64,000 nt of DNA, from assembly GCA_038502055.1 (NCBI GenBank), contig JAXRKN010000036.1:1674001-1738000 (forward strand). Reading direction: 5' to 3'. Made by a program: the position numbers and the translations under genes. The notes under the pieces are model-generated. The model made no database searches. It saw only the letters and a list, made by a program, of their open reading frames with translations, and had not been told where the DNA came from. Shown one piece after another: positions 10,867-24,000 of the stretch; within the stretch, counting starts at the first letter, position 1; every line of letters starts with the position of its first letter. Source of the DNA: Tanytarsus gracilentus (lineage: Eukaryota; Arthropoda; Insecta; Diptera; Chironomidae).

Positions 10867-13800
10867 ATTCATTTAGTGGATGTTCCATAGCAAAAGCATT
10901 AATTCGGGATTCAAAAGCGTTTTTGTTCTACTCAGAGCTACTAGAGACACACACGCAATGAGAAAAAAAGTTAGTAAAATGCAGGCTTAGTGACGTTCTA
11001 GACGACTAATGAAAAAAAGAGACATTTTATTTTCTTACCAGGACTTTTTGCTTCAATCGCATTTTTTTTCCTATTGAAACTTTATTTGTGTAGATAAAAG
11101 AAAACTTAGTAAACATAAAAATCTTTTAGTTGCTAGTTTTTCAATTTTTCCTATAAATTAATTTTTTAAATTTTTAAGTGTCCTCTCTTTCTCTAGTCAC
11201 AACATTTTTTGAGTCATTTTCTTTTTTTGTCGTTCATCTTTTGCAATAGCAGCTTCAACTATGATAGATAAAAAATGTCATTAAATCACTCTTTTATCGA
11301 GAGCATTTGAAAATTCCAATAAACAAATTATAAAAAATTTAAACATTTGCATTTTTAAAATTTTCAGGTAAATTTTTAAATAAAAATTATTGAAATCCCT
11401 CAAATGCATTTTCCGGTTGGCTGTTGAGAGGTTTTTCTCAATTTAAGCTTTTCTCTCACTTCCTCCATAACTCATCTCGGTTTCTCTCATAAATTGTGTT
11501 CTTTTTAAAATCGCATCGCATCCACGTGGTTTTTATTTTTTTCATGAATTATTTCTCTCAGCCTTTCCCAACGCATGCTTCAAAATCTGCATCGATTTTC
11601 CGCTCTCTTCGTTCTTCATTCATTTCTGACTCCCGTTTTTATTGACGGCAAATATCCCATTGAGTGCTTCGTAAAGCTCAATGCAAGAAGGTTTTGATGC
11701 TGAATAAAAGCGATGATGTTCTGTCGTGTATGAATGTAAATAAACGCGTTAATGAATTATTGAATTTTTCGAAAGCCTTGGCATTTGCGTAAAGACATCT
11801 GATCAATTCCCATTCTAATTACCACATGTAAATCATCTCAAAATTAATATTCGACTCTCACCTTATGGAGGGTAATTACAAATATATGAAGAAAACTTTA
11901 AGGGAGTCATGCATGCATACAAAGAGTGTAATTAGAATTCATCAGATGCTGTATTGCATATATTTTTTTAGCTTGATTTTTGAATAGAGCCAAATGAGTT
12001 TTTATTTGCTAAAATTTAAAAAGCTTTCAAAATGCGCTTTTAACACCTTCAAATTTTTATAACAATATTGTTCAGCAGCATGTGCCGACATACAAGAAAA
12101 AATCTCAATTAAGACAGAGTGAGTGTATAAAAATCGCATAAAAATTATCCCTGGCAACATGGCATGATAAATCATTCCGAAAATTGTCTATTCATTTTAT
12201 AACTGGCACATCAATTTAATAATACCCCTCGCACTCACTTACATATCAATAATTTATAGTCTCTGTGCTCTGTGTTGATTGCATTAACAATGAAAAATAA
12301 TTGATTTGTTTGGAGACAATTTGCGGTCACAGTTTTTGGGTTGAAATGGTTGTTAATGCAATTGGAATGCCCCTGAGAGTGTTCGATGTACATTCGACGA
12401 ATAATAAATTATTCACATTAACTGTGATGCAGTTAAAAAAAGGGTTCGACTGATGTACTTAAACGATCACGTAAAAATTTATATTAGAATTGTGCGGTCA
12501 GCTATGTGCGTGGGTAAGACATGAAAATTTATGGTCAGGATTTCGATTTTTCCATCCGTCAGTTTCATTAAAAGTTAACATGCATTTTTTGAGAAAGGAA
12601 TTTTGTCATTTCAACCCTAAACCATTGAAATATTCGTCAAGCACATGCATTTGAGATTTTTCACTATTTGTGATTTTTTCGATAATGTTTTCGCATCCGC
12701 GGGAGCATCACATCGAGGCAATTTGTGTCCTCCCCGCTGTGCAATATTTGTTCGAGAGCACGCAATGAAGGAATAAAGTTTTGTGTGCACAAAACAACCC
12801 CACACGTCGATTGGCAGCAGCATCAGCAGTAACAATGCTTTCCTCATCGATAAATTACGTGATTTTTAGCATAGATCGCGTAAAGAGCCCTTTTATGCAT
12901 CGCATCTCCCTTACACGGCTTGTTAACTAACAAATGTGAAGAATGTGTTGAATATTGAAAAGTTTTAGAATTCGTGCAAGAACTTTTTTTTGATGTATGT
13001 CGGCTTATCATTTATTGCGCGATGAAGCGAAAAGTTTTGCTCCATTATGTACCATTAGGAAAGTTTTATATGGAAAATTTATTTAATAAAATTTGCCACG
13101 TGGCGTGTTGATGCAGGATGGTGTAAATAAGCTGATGAAAGAAAAATTTCGAAATAATTAACTGAAATTGTGCTTCCGGGCGTGCAATATATGTGGATCG
13201 ATAATGATGGTGATAAAATTAACACCATAACAAACAGACACACACATAAGGTTGAGTGAAAATGATGCAGGTTGAGGAGAAGAAAAAATATATATATTGC
13301 ATCCATGACCTCAAACGAGACACATTCACATTTGTTTTCAGTGTGATGCTTTTGTGCCGTCTCACACTTATAGTTTTATGAGTGTGTGTTGTCAGGAGCA
13401 GAGGAACGTCATATTTTGTCAATAATAATATTTAATTGCCAGCACTATAAAGGAGAGTGTGCTGCGAGAGAATGTACTTCACAACGATATAAATCATATC
13501 CACTCCTGAGCAGCTCACAATGCAGCAGCATGAGATTTGTTGAAGAGCGGCTTCACAATTCAATTGCCTCACTATTTTTTCCCTTTCTGCGATTTTGGCA
13601 ATGCAGATTTGCTTATCAAAATTTTTACAGTGGTTTTTAAATTCATTGAAATGTAACAAAAAAAGATTTGTACCTCCAGTCATGAAAGTTGGGAAGGGTT
13701 GAAAAAATTTGGTAATTGATTTTACTTTTTATATTTATTCTGATTTCCAATGATCAAAATACATGAAGGCCCATGATATTTACACCTCAGGGGATGCTTT

Positions 13801-14535
13801 AGTATGATTTTCATTCAGCTTTAAACAACCCTTCTATAAGATACCTTCATTTGCATAGTTTTAAAGGATTTTAAAGCTTTTCACGAATTATTCAATTTCA
13901 GCACATCAAAAACATGCACGAAAAAGTTTAATCCCACTGGATAACTGCACTTCATGATATGATTTAATAATTTTAAAATGTTTTCAATTTTCTCATTCCA
14001 AAAAAATAAATTAATATTCCCGATTGTCTATTTCATTTTCGTTTGAAGCATTTTACTGTTTTGTGATTTCAAAATTGATGTAAATGTATGAATGGGAAAA
14101 AGGTAACGATTTCATAAAAAATAATGGCAACATCCAGATTTTTCCCTACACTCTCGACCGAGATTTTCATTCTTTTTCTCAGGGCATAAAAAATAAGAAA
14201 AGCATACAAAAGTCATAATGTAACAATAATATTTTTTTTTGAATGAGCATTGGAAAGCAAAAATGCGGCATTATCTCGAAAAGATATTTCATTCATAATT
14301 CAGCTGCAGTTGAAGACACTTTCAATAGTTTTGTTGAGTTTAATATATTTTATGGAAAGTATTTTTTTTTGTCTAAATTTACAAGAGCTTTTGAAAGTCG
14401 TAAAAGTTGTCAAAAGCACTCGAAATAAATTTTGCGCAATCAACTGCATCTTGAAATTTTCCCAACACTCTTCTTCTTTTCATTGTGCGCCAAAAAATAA
14501 CCTAAAATTCATTCATTTCTTCGCTCCAAGGATGC
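10867..14535. other. Intergenic DNA between HERC2 and the receptor promoter
   Basis: AT-rich sequence without an ORF I can support on either strand. It holds short poly-A/T runs and an isolated CACGTG at about 11523. A 76-codon minus-strand frame at 12617-12847 begins with a hydrophobic stretch, but nothing else supports it. Confidence 0.6.
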
Positions 14536-14860
14536 ACTGAGAGAGTCGCAAGAGAGAGAGAGAAAACTAAACATTTTTTCAAGAATCGAGAGAGAGAAAA
14601 ATTTAAAGGATGCTGCGCGAGCTTTCAAAAGCTCTCTCTCGTTTTTCAACACCACGTGCAGGTCTCGATATACATTAGCCAGTGCGACAGAGAGAGAAAG
14701 CAACATGGATGCGGAGAGAATTTTCCAATTTTCTCTCACCCTCATAGAAATAGTTGCATCCTAATGAGCAATGTGAAAAATAAAAGCACTGCGATGAGTA
14801 AAATCTCAATTCAGTATCAGTGAACGAGTCGGACGCGATTGAAGCAACTTTCAGTGCGGG
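14536..14860 (+). promoter_or_regulatory. Candidate paused promoter of the nicotinic receptor gene, with GAGA elements
   Basis: Several GAGAG/CTCTC runs (about 14538-14562, 14585-14600, 14630-14642, 14686-14700) and a CACGTG near 14653 precede an initiator cluster: TCAAT (A at 14808), TCAGT (A at 14813) and TCAGT (A at 14819). A perfect pause-button match TCGGACG (consensus KCGRWCG) lies at 14829-14835. The 12-mer at 14825-14836 matches the MTE consensus at 10 of 12 positions and sits at +18 if transcription starts at 14808. No good TATA box is placed. Orientation points to the receptor gene, whose first coding exon is 3 kb downstream. The start site is inferred, not observed. Confidence 0.5.
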
Positions 14861-15863
14861 TCTGAGTCACGGAAGGAAAAAATAATTTAATGAGAAAAAA
14901 GAGGACATCAGAAATTCAATAAAAGGATTTTTTCCTCCTTCTCTCCTCCGAACTGTTCAATTTTCTTCTTTTGAAAATGTTTTAAGAAAAAAAAGATAAT
15001 AAAAGAAAGTAATTTTCGTCGCGCGCGGAATTTTTTCAATTTTTATCTCCCTTTTTTTTGAAGAAAAAGAAAAAATAAATCTTTTTTTTTCGGTGGACTT
15101 TTGTTGTATGATGAAGAAAGGGGTTTTGTGCTCATGAACGAGAAAAAGTGCTTTGGCAAAATTAATAAAAGAAAAAATAATTTTTATTAAACTCGTGCCG
15201 GAGTTGAAAAATGTTTCGCAGAGAAAATAGAAAAAAGTGCTTTATACAATAAAAAAGACAAAGAAGAAAAGTCTTTTTTAAATAAGTAAATTGTAAGCAG
15301 TGCGTAAAAAAGTTTTCGCATTCGTTGTAAATTGCTCGAAATCAGCATCAGCTAAAGTTGGTCTTTTTATTATCGTTTGCTCCATTAGCAGCATTCACGT
15401 ATGTGCTACATGAGCGAGTGAGAGTGGAAAGTGCAATAAAAGTGTGGGTAAAAAATTGAGATATCTCTATAGTTGGGGTGTGAGGAAAAGAAGTGAAATT
15501 TATTGCGCTCACTTTGGATTTTTGAACTCCATTCGAGAGTGAAAAAAAATTATTTTTATTCAATTGTGTCGCTCCATTCATCATAAAAATTTATTGACAT
15601 TTTTTCATTCTTTCGCTTGAACTCGACACATGAAAAAAAGAAATAGCGGAAGAGCGAAGGATGGTTTCCGAAATAGAAATAAAAATAGAGGGGAAAAGGG
15701 ACAGTTGTATTCGATGGCTATCGTCGCTTCTTTACGGTCCATTTCGCATTAATTTTCAAAGGAATTTCTCTCATTGTTTTTGATGTCGCAACATTCTATT
15801 TTTGCGAGTACCCTTGGGGGTTGACTTGATGAGAAGATCAAAAGTCAACAATTTTTGCAAGCG

Positions 15864-16485
15864 CACTATGGTTATTTTGGGGGTTTGTAGCGGCCAAAAA
15901 CCAAGGTATGAATTTAAATACCTGAATGTAGTTTTTCAATTGTCTATGTGTTGCTCTACATGCTCCCAAAATTTCATGAAATTTGACCCACTAACTTGGT
16001 CGCAATCGCACTTGAAAGGTGAACCCTATGCGAAACTTGAAAAAACGCTATTTTTCATTATGGCTTTTAACTTTCTTTTTCATGAGCAAACAAAAATTAA
16101 TTTGGTTATCGAAATAAAGGTTTGAAAGTACACGATCATTTTAAGGCAAAATAATATTTTTTCCTTTGACGGAAGTGCCGAAAATCGGGGTATGAAATTT
16201 CGTCAAATCACACTTTAGTAGAATGCTTCCACGAATGCCGGAACAACTTGGAACAACTAAAACACTATTAAACAATATAAATGAAAGTCCAATCTATCCT
16301 TTATGACTAATTTCATCTGCAGAAATTTGCAGGTTGAGAAGATATTTAACTTTTAAAATGACCCAAACTCTCATATTTTGTATGAAGAAAATAAAATTTA
16401 CCATTGAAAAAATTAAAAATCATGAACAAAGATATCTTTGCAAAATTATTTAAGGCCAATATGAACCCCCAAAAAAACCACTGTG
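15864..16485. mobile_element. Non-autonomous Transib-like DNA element (MITE)
   Basis: The left end starts CACTATGG; the right end, read on the opposite strand, starts CACAGTGG. Over about 32 bp the two ends match at about 25 positions as inverted repeats, including GGTT and TTTTGGGGGTT. The element is flanked by a perfect 5-bp direct repeat AAGCG (15859-15863 and 16486-16490). The left end has heptamer CACTATG, a 23-bp spacer, then CCAAAAACC (15894-15902), resembling a V(D)J recombination signal (CACAGTG-23-ACAAAAACC). CAC termini, 5-bp duplications and RSS-like ends are the known hallmarks of Transib elements. No transposase frame is visible inside. Confidence 0.75.
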
Positions 16486-16597
16486 AAGCGTGGGAATTTC
16501 TAGTAAAAATTTGATTTAACGAAAATTCGAGTTTAAAATTGTTTTTCAATTTTTAAAGCAAAAAAATAATTAAAATTTTTTTATATTAAAAAGTAAA

Positions 16598-16620
16598 ACC
16601 CCCACAAATAACCACTAGTA
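16598..16620. repeat. Isolated second copy of a Transib-like terminus
   Basis: The reverse strand reads TAGTGGTTATTTGTGGGGG, very like the ends of the element at 15864-16485 and in the same orientation as its right end, but 113 bp outside its target duplication. It may be the end of an older, decayed relative. Confidence 0.4.
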
Positions 16621-17880
16621 AAAGATAAAATTGAGTCAATCGAAAACTTCCCATCAGCTTCTTATTATTTCAAAGACAAAACTGATTTTTATAATCTCGA
16701 TGAAAGTTTTCATGGAATGAAACTTTTTGAATTTTTCCCCCATCACCGAAAGCAATTTTGATGAGAAAATCTTCTTAAAGCAAAACTAAAAGAGTGGAAG
16801 AGATTAAGTTCGTGACACAATAAAAGTTGTTGCTATCGAAGAAAGTCACTCAGCCAGCTGACGATACTGTTGTTAAGGCAAGAAGGAAAGTCAATCAGAA
16901 AAGTGAATGAAATAACATCATCATTATAGCACGTTACATCGAATAGATGGGAAAATAACTTCTCGAGATGCATAACATGAACAAGAAGATTTCATCGTGC
17001 ATCAAATGGATCTTCTTTGTGAAGGGAAAGTTTTAAGTTGAGTCTTTGAACACAAAAATTGAATTTAAAAAACTCTTGAAATTTTTCTTGAGTGGTGCAG
17101 TCGTCACCCTAAATTACTCGCGAAAATAAATTAAATAAATAATTTATGCTTTTTGAATTGAACGTGCGTAAATTCTAACAATAATCTTATTTATGGTGAA
17201 ATCGACTTCTCAAAAATTTTACGCACGTAAATCCAATTGTTGAGCTCTCTTCCCACTTAGGATTTCTCAATTTTTTCCCTCCTCTTTCTCACTTTTGGGT
17301 TTTTAACGCAAATATTTGAAATATATATTGAGCATTTTGTGTTTATGTACATGCAGGCAGACAGAGCACAAAAAAGGACTATTGGAAAAAAGAGAAATAT
17401 GAAAACATGAACGATAAAGTTTGAACACACAATGTGGAAGTGCTTTTTTGGATGAGAAGCAGAATTTTTTTTTTGGCAATTTAGTTTGAATAGAAAAAAG
17501 AGTCGAGTCAGTGCTCCTCACTAGCTCACTCTCACTCAGTACCCGCTTTCTGACATAAAACATAAAAAATTAATTAAAATTTTCCCATGAGCAGGAGAGA
17601 AACAAAATTTTCATGGTGAATAGTGAAAAATAGTTAAAAACACACACTCACGTCCCTTCACAAAAACACACACACTCACTTTCTCTAAATTTCCTTTCAA
17701 TCTCCGGTTTCACTGGCCGAGCAATATTTCCTTATTCACAGCATGCCATGTAGTGAGCACTAAATAAAAAATATCCAAAAAATAACCTAAAAAGAGGTAG
17801 TTAAATAATTAATAATCAAGTGTGTGAGAGTGTGTGGTGAAATAGAGAGGTTAAAGTGAAGTTGGGCCGAGTGGAATGCC

Positions 17881-18004
17881 ATGCTGCTCTTTCTGACACT
17901 CGTAATTGCAATTTATAAAGTAAAAAACATGCCCGCAATACCTTCAACCTTCCTCACATCGCTTTTTTATGGACTAAGTTTATTACTGTCTACTTTTCCC
18001 ACTG
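17881..18004 (+). CDS. nAChRalpha5: nAChR exon 1: initiator codon and signal peptide
   Basis: Two in-frame starts are possible: 17881 (MLLFLTLVIAIYKVKN...) and 17929 (MPAIPSTFLTSLFYGLSLL...). The second alone makes a good signal peptide and has a favourable AAC-ATG context. I give the longer form because nothing excludes it. Ends ACT G| with donor GTAAGT. Confidence 0.75.
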
Positions 18005-21000
18005 GTAAGTTCTTTTCTTATGCAAGAATTTTTCATCTGACCTTTAGCGCAGAGATGGATCATTTTTTTGAGATTTTCATTAAAAAAATTTTAGCAGATG
18101 TTTCTTGAGTAATAATTTAATTTAGGATTCGAACCATGAATTTTAAAATTTTTCATTTAGGTTTGAATTTTTTTCTATTTAACACTTGCAAAAATTAAAT
18201 TATTAACTTTTTACCAACTCTGAATTTCTTCTTCATTTACTCATTTCCTCGAACCTTTTATTTACATCATCCTCGAATGAACAATTTAATGTCGTAAACA
18301 TCAAAAAAAGTTTTCGCAACTTTAAATATTTTTCCCACTGTAAAAAACTGCCCCTCAATTGAGATCAACTGGTGATGAGAAAATTTACGACTGTTTTCCC
18401 ATAAAAAAGTTAAAGTTCGAAACAGAAAGTTTTTTTTGGCATTTGATGTGTCTATTACTGGAAGGCATTTCCTCACCTTTTTGTTCATTTTATTTTCATT
18501 CACGAGCTTTTGAATATTTTTCACGTGATTTATTTAAATTTTCACATCATCAATCCCAAAGCTCACTCACATTATTTATTGTTGTTTGCTCGAATCACTC
18601 GAGACTAATTTTTCCTCTCGTTTTGCAGGCATCCATGCGGGCTCACACGAGAAACGATTATTGCATCATTTACTTGATCAGTACAACGTGCTCGAACGTC
18701 CGGTCGCAAATGAATCGGATCCATTACAACTCAGCTTTGGTTTAACACTAATGCAGATTATTGATGTTGTAAGTGAGATGCTCAATTAAGAAACTGCTGC
18801 TAATTTAAAGCTTAATTCGTATGAAAATTTTCCTGAAAAGTTTTAATTAAATTAGAATTATAGGCGGAAAATTTTCAAATCTAAAATGATGCCATTGTGA
18901 ATAAATTGGCAGCACCAAAAATAGCTCATTCGCTTTTGGATTGTTTAATTTTAATAAATTATTCAAAAGAATTTCTTTTTTTGCGTTAACTAATTAGAAA
19001 ATTTTCAACAGCTTTGAAACGGAAGGGAGGAAAAAATTCATTAGGGGAAAAAGTAATTTTTTAGGGGGAGCACATTGGGCGATTAGAAAAGAAAACCGCA
19101 CAATTCAGGATCTGTGAGTGCAGTTTGTCATAAGTTACATACTTAAAGATGCTTGAAGATCTTCTAATGACGTGATAAAAAAAATTTTTTGTTCAGTCCA
19201 ATAGTCTTTTTGAGCCTCCAAAGTCGACCCCTCTTAAGCTCGAGAAAATATTATTTTTTATTTTTGAATTAATTAGTTTGACAATGTCACTGACATTTTT
19301 AGATGTTTAATTGAAGAAAATTGTGTATATTTTTTTTCGCTTCAAATTTCTCTTTTAAGCATTGGAGTGTCTAACTTAATTCAAAATATGTTAAAAGGAT
19401 CACACTAAAACTTGCCTAAAGTCTGTGGACCTAATGGACCTATGGCATTAAAAGAAAGAAAAAGAGTGGGGGAATAGTAAAGATGAGCTGAAGATGAAAA
19501 TGTTGGAGTTAAAATTAATTGTAAGGAGTTTATTTGCCTAATAAAATTGTTTTTGTGGTATTGGGATGCTAAAAATTGGGTTGTTTTTTTAAAAGAGAAA
19601 ATTAAGGTTGTAGGATAAAAAATTAAATGAGTGTATATTAAAATTTTTTTATGTTTGGGGGGCTTAAGAGTGATTAAGGTTGTATATAAAAAATTTTAGA
19701 ATGGTGTTAAGAGGGATTCACTACCTTGCCCAACCCGTTTTACTATTTTGGCGGATCTCGTTTTCAAATCGTCCCAATGTGGGGAGGCAAGAACATGATT
19801 ATGTAAAATATACGAAATTCTCCCAAACTCTCTATTGTTCTCATTACACTCTTATGGTTAAAGTTTCATATTAAAGTTGGGTCATTTTAGAAAATCTCTG
19901 GCATAAAATTTCGAAAATATCTTCAGCCAATATTTGTTGTGTTCATGTGGATTAAAGTTTCTTCTCGGTAAAAAGGCTTTTCGTAATAATTACGCAAAAG
20001 AGCACAAAAGCAAATTCACATTCTGCTTACGCAAGTGTATCTCGTTGAATCCGTAAAATCTACAAACAGTGAACACAAGAAATTGATCCCTAAGACGAAA
20101 TAAAAATTTTTGTTATCGAGGCCAAACCCAGCTCTAAGAGCAAATAAATTTTATGCGTACCTAGCAGATAGAAAAATAGTGAAAGAAGTTAAATATTTGT
20201 CGTCATAAATGAAAATGTATTTGGTGTCAAATATTTATAAAGCAACTAATCGAACAAATGTAGCATGTGCGATATGCAGTGTTGCGTAACTTTTCCTCTA
20301 GATCGACTCAAATATAGGTTATTAAAATTTTAATATTGTTCATCCCTTGCACACTCAACATTTTTCTTCTCGCTGCAATTAAAAAAATGTAAATTCATGT
20401 GCAATTGTACTTAAACTCAAAAGCACATTATATCACAATCTCACTTCAATTTATTGTTGATGCAAACAAGAATTCATTAGAATTTGTCTTGCCACTTAAT
20501 CTCTCTCTCTCATCTTCCTTCGGCTCTCCATTTGGACGCTTAAGGGAGCAATGTTTACCTCAGCTCGATTTGAGTGCAAAATGCAAACATCCAAGAGTAT
20601 ATAGACACTCACATGCACATATAGACGTCTCTAGGAGGAGAAGAAGGAAAAACAAATTATTCATTCATTATCATTGAGAGTTTGCTCACTGTACTAACCG
20701 AGGCATTATAGTGAATTATAAGAGATTGAAAGAACACTCTACAATTTCCATTCAGTTATTGTTTTTTCACACATCATAAACCTTACTGAGATCTGCTTTT
20801 TTTGGTAACAAAAATTCATTTAACTTTTAATATCTTTTTGTGGTGTTTGGATGAAAATTTAGAAATTGTTGTGGGGACGGTCTGAAATTTCTTTAATTTA
20901 TGCGAGTTTCAAAAGCTTCTTATTTGGAAATTGGGTTAGGTGAGGATTTGCTTTTAGTAGAAATTTAAATCAAATTTTGAACAAAAAATTTAATTTTCCT

Positions 21001-24000
21001 GTGACATCAAAAAAAGTTTAATTTATTTCAATGCATAGAAAAAGCTCTCAACTGAAGTTTTGTGATAAAAATCTTTTTATTCTCTCACACACACATGCGA
21101 GAGTGTCACTGATGGTGGGCAACAGAGAGAGAGTGTGAAAGCGTATGTGATCATACATTAGCGATAAGCTCGATGCTATCGACACGCGTACATTGGCAGC
21201 TCGTTCTATAAATTTTCATTAGTCTCGATCTATAAAATATGCATGGATGACGTTATAAGTCCGCTTGTATGTTACATTTTGTGTCTTTAGGGGCATTACA
21301 GAAGGCACAGGAAGGGCAAAAATAATAATAAGAAAATTTCCTCTCTTTTTTTCGTTCACCTTTCGTGACTTTCTTTTCGCTCGACCATTCCATCACAACG
21401 AGAATGTTTTTTCTTTTTATTACCTCAAAAAAATTTTGTGGAATTGTGTGCGATGCTTTGTTGGCACAATAGAGAGTCAAGCTCAATGTTTGTATAAATT
21501 TTTGATCAATAGAAAATTTTGCCATTTCTCGTAGAATTTTATGAAGGCAGAGGAAGTGGAATGATGAGACGAGGGTAAAAGTGGGCAAGAAAAGATGAAA
21601 AAATGTTTCAAAACCCACACGTGGGTGTTGCCGCGTAACCCACTTGTAACAGATCAGTGTTTGAAAATCAAGTGCATAAAAAATGAGTTTAAGTTAATCC
21701 GGACACTTTGGCTGTCCGTGGCAGTCCTGTTCGACCATTCCTCAAAAATCATCTATGTCATTAGATTCCTGGTCCAATTACGAGTTCAACGATACCCATG
21801 AAGTCATAGTTCTGAAAAATGGACATTATGGCTGTCCGTGGCACTACTGGCCGTCCATGATGGACATTTATCAAAAATCATCAATGCCATTCGATTCCTG
21901 GTCCAATCACGAGTTCAACGATACCCATGAAGCCATAGTTCTGAAAAATGGACATTTTGGCTGTCCGTGGCACTACTGGCCGTCCATGATGGACATTTAT
22001 CAAAAATCATCAATGCCATTCGATTCCTGGTCCAATTACGAGTTCAACGATACCCATGAAGCCATAGTTCTGAAAAATGGACATTTTGGCTGTCCGTGGC
22101 ACTACTGGCCGTCCATGATGGACATTCCTCAAAAATCATCTATATCAATCGATTCCTGGTCCAATCACGAGTTCAACGATACCCATGAAGCCATAGTTCT
22201 GAAAAATGGACATTTTGGCTGTCTGTGGCACGACCATAGGTCACGACTCGAAAAATCATGTATGTCAATCGATTCCTGGTCAAGTTACGAATCAATACCA
22301 ATCGATTTCTGGTCCAATCACGAGTTCAACGATACCCATGAAGCCATATAAGAGAAAATTTGTATGAAAAATGGACGTTATGGCCGTCCATGGCACGACC
22401 ATAGGTCATGACTCAAAAAATAGTCAGTGCCTGCACATATAGACCCTAAGAGCTACCATCTGGCGAAAACTAGAAGTCTCTAGCTGGTCCAGGGACCGAG
22501 ATCTCGCTTGTGCAGACGGACGGACGGACGGACAGACGGACGGACGGACGGACGGACGGAATCACGAGCATATAAGCGTTACACCACTTTGTGGGTTACG
22601 CTAAAAATAACGAAATTTTCTCAGACGAATAACGAAGCTTCATTAATTTCTCATTCATGCATAAAATCATGTGATTGAAAAGACTGAAAATTTTACGTAA
22701 ACAAAAAGAGAGTTTATCAATGTCGTTCAGTGGGTTTAGAAGTTGTGAAAACAATTTACGATAATTTGATGAAAAATTTCTAAAATTCAAGAGAAATTTT
22801 ATTATTTTGACTACAATTTAATTCACTTGCTTGACTTGTTATTTTTGAATGTCACCTTTGACTTATCAAATCACAATCGTAAAATAATAAATTTAAATAG
22901 CCTTTTTGTTTCCAGATCAATCGAATCCCTTTTTTGATTTCCAATCGATTGCAAAAAATCAAATTTCAATTCGAAATGGATCAATCAAAATTCTGTTAAG
23001 GGGTGGGAGAACAGCCAGAATAAATGGTTTACAATCCAATGGGATTTCGGTTTTAATATTTTTGCGACGTTTGCTGAAAAAAAATGTTCAATTTAATCTT
23101 CAATCATTTTTTATTTTTGGGTTTATTTCAAAGAAGTTGAAGGGAGTAAGGGACATTGAGAAATTTCAACTTTTTACGGTGCTTTGAGAGCTTTTAATTA
23201 ATTCAATCGATAATTTTCTATTTAAAGCACGCTCCATAATAGTTTGCATTTAATTGAAAATTTAACACGCAGTCTCTCATTATCACCTCCCTTTTCTAAA
23301 TTGTCATGTATGCCTCATTGTTATTTTCGACACTCCTTTTTCAATACGATCCGAACTGTTAACAAGCAACTTTTGTATACGTCTCAATAAATGACTTCCT
23401 TCGTGTGCTAATGAGAAAAGTTTGTATTCACATCGAGGAGGAGGAAAAATAATGAAAATGACCTTAATTATTCTTGATTAGTGTCAGATAGCCAAAAACT
23501 TGTAAATTTGCGCCATTCAATTAACTCCTTTTAATTAACATGTTGAAAAATTGTGAACTTTTAATGGACTTTGCCATGAGTCTCTAATTACTTGTGCGCT
23601 CTTTTTCTCAATCACATCGGATTACATTCGTGAAAAATGAGCGAGACTGAAAGTAAATAAAAATTCAATTTAAAAAGGAGGAAAAAAGTGAAAGTCAAAT
23701 TCCCGACTGCCGTCATACGTCGGTAAACAACGGTTATGTTTATTTTATCTCATTCAGCCAGCAGCCAGTCAACCAGCGGGGATTTAAAAGATATTTTTTT
23801 GCGATCTCGATCGAGAAAACGCTCATGCATACAAATTGCGTGTGAGCACAAATTTATTGCACAATTTTCGAAATCCATTTTTAAACCTGCCGCATATACA
23901 CGCCAACCTTAACGATGTCGTCTTATTTACCATAAATATGCAATATAAAACAAACATCTTCCTTCATCTTTTTCACACTACATCTTCTTGCGAAAGAAAA

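Larger units (their letters stand above)
14861..17880 (+). other. Probable 5' UTR and 5' intron of the receptor gene
   Basis: No coding sequence is recognised. It contains a 622-bp transposon remnant (15864-16485). A pyrimidine-rich acceptor (cttattcacag, ending 17741) could start the exon carrying the initiator codon. Short upstream ATGs (17744, 17749) lie in that stretch. Exact UTR exon limits cannot be set without transcripts. Confidence 0.4.
21633..22601. mobile_element. Composite repeat element with short inverted ends, minisatellite and (GGAC)n
   Basis: The ends are the inverted 11-mers GCGTAACCCAC (21633-21643) and GTGGGTTACGC (22591-22601). Inside are about four to five copies of a 129-bp unit and a GGAC tract. 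The reverse complement of the right end continues with AAAGTGGTGTAAC and the left with TTGTAAC, so the inverted repeat is imperfect beyond 11 bp. Just outside the left end is a palindrome ACCCACACGTGGGT (21613-21626). I see no clear target duplication and no transposase. The class is unknown. Confidence 0.6.

Noticed and set aside
12617..12847. Minus-strand 76-codon frame with a hydrophobic start, possibly a secreted peptide
   Set aside because: Single short frame with no supporting promoter, splice or homology evidence; similar frames occur by chance in this DNA.
15802..16125. 107-codon frame overlapping the Transib-like element
   Set aside because: It starts outside the element and shows no transposase motifs; probably chance.
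18123..18141. Possible tRNA gene at the GATTCGAACC motifs
   Set aside because: No acceptor stem, D-arm or anticodon arm can be found around any of the three copies.
21755..22351. 198-codon open frame with 43-residue repeats
   Set aside because: The open frame follows from a 129-bp tandem repeat whose length is divisible by three. It has no domain and lies inside a repeat element and intron.
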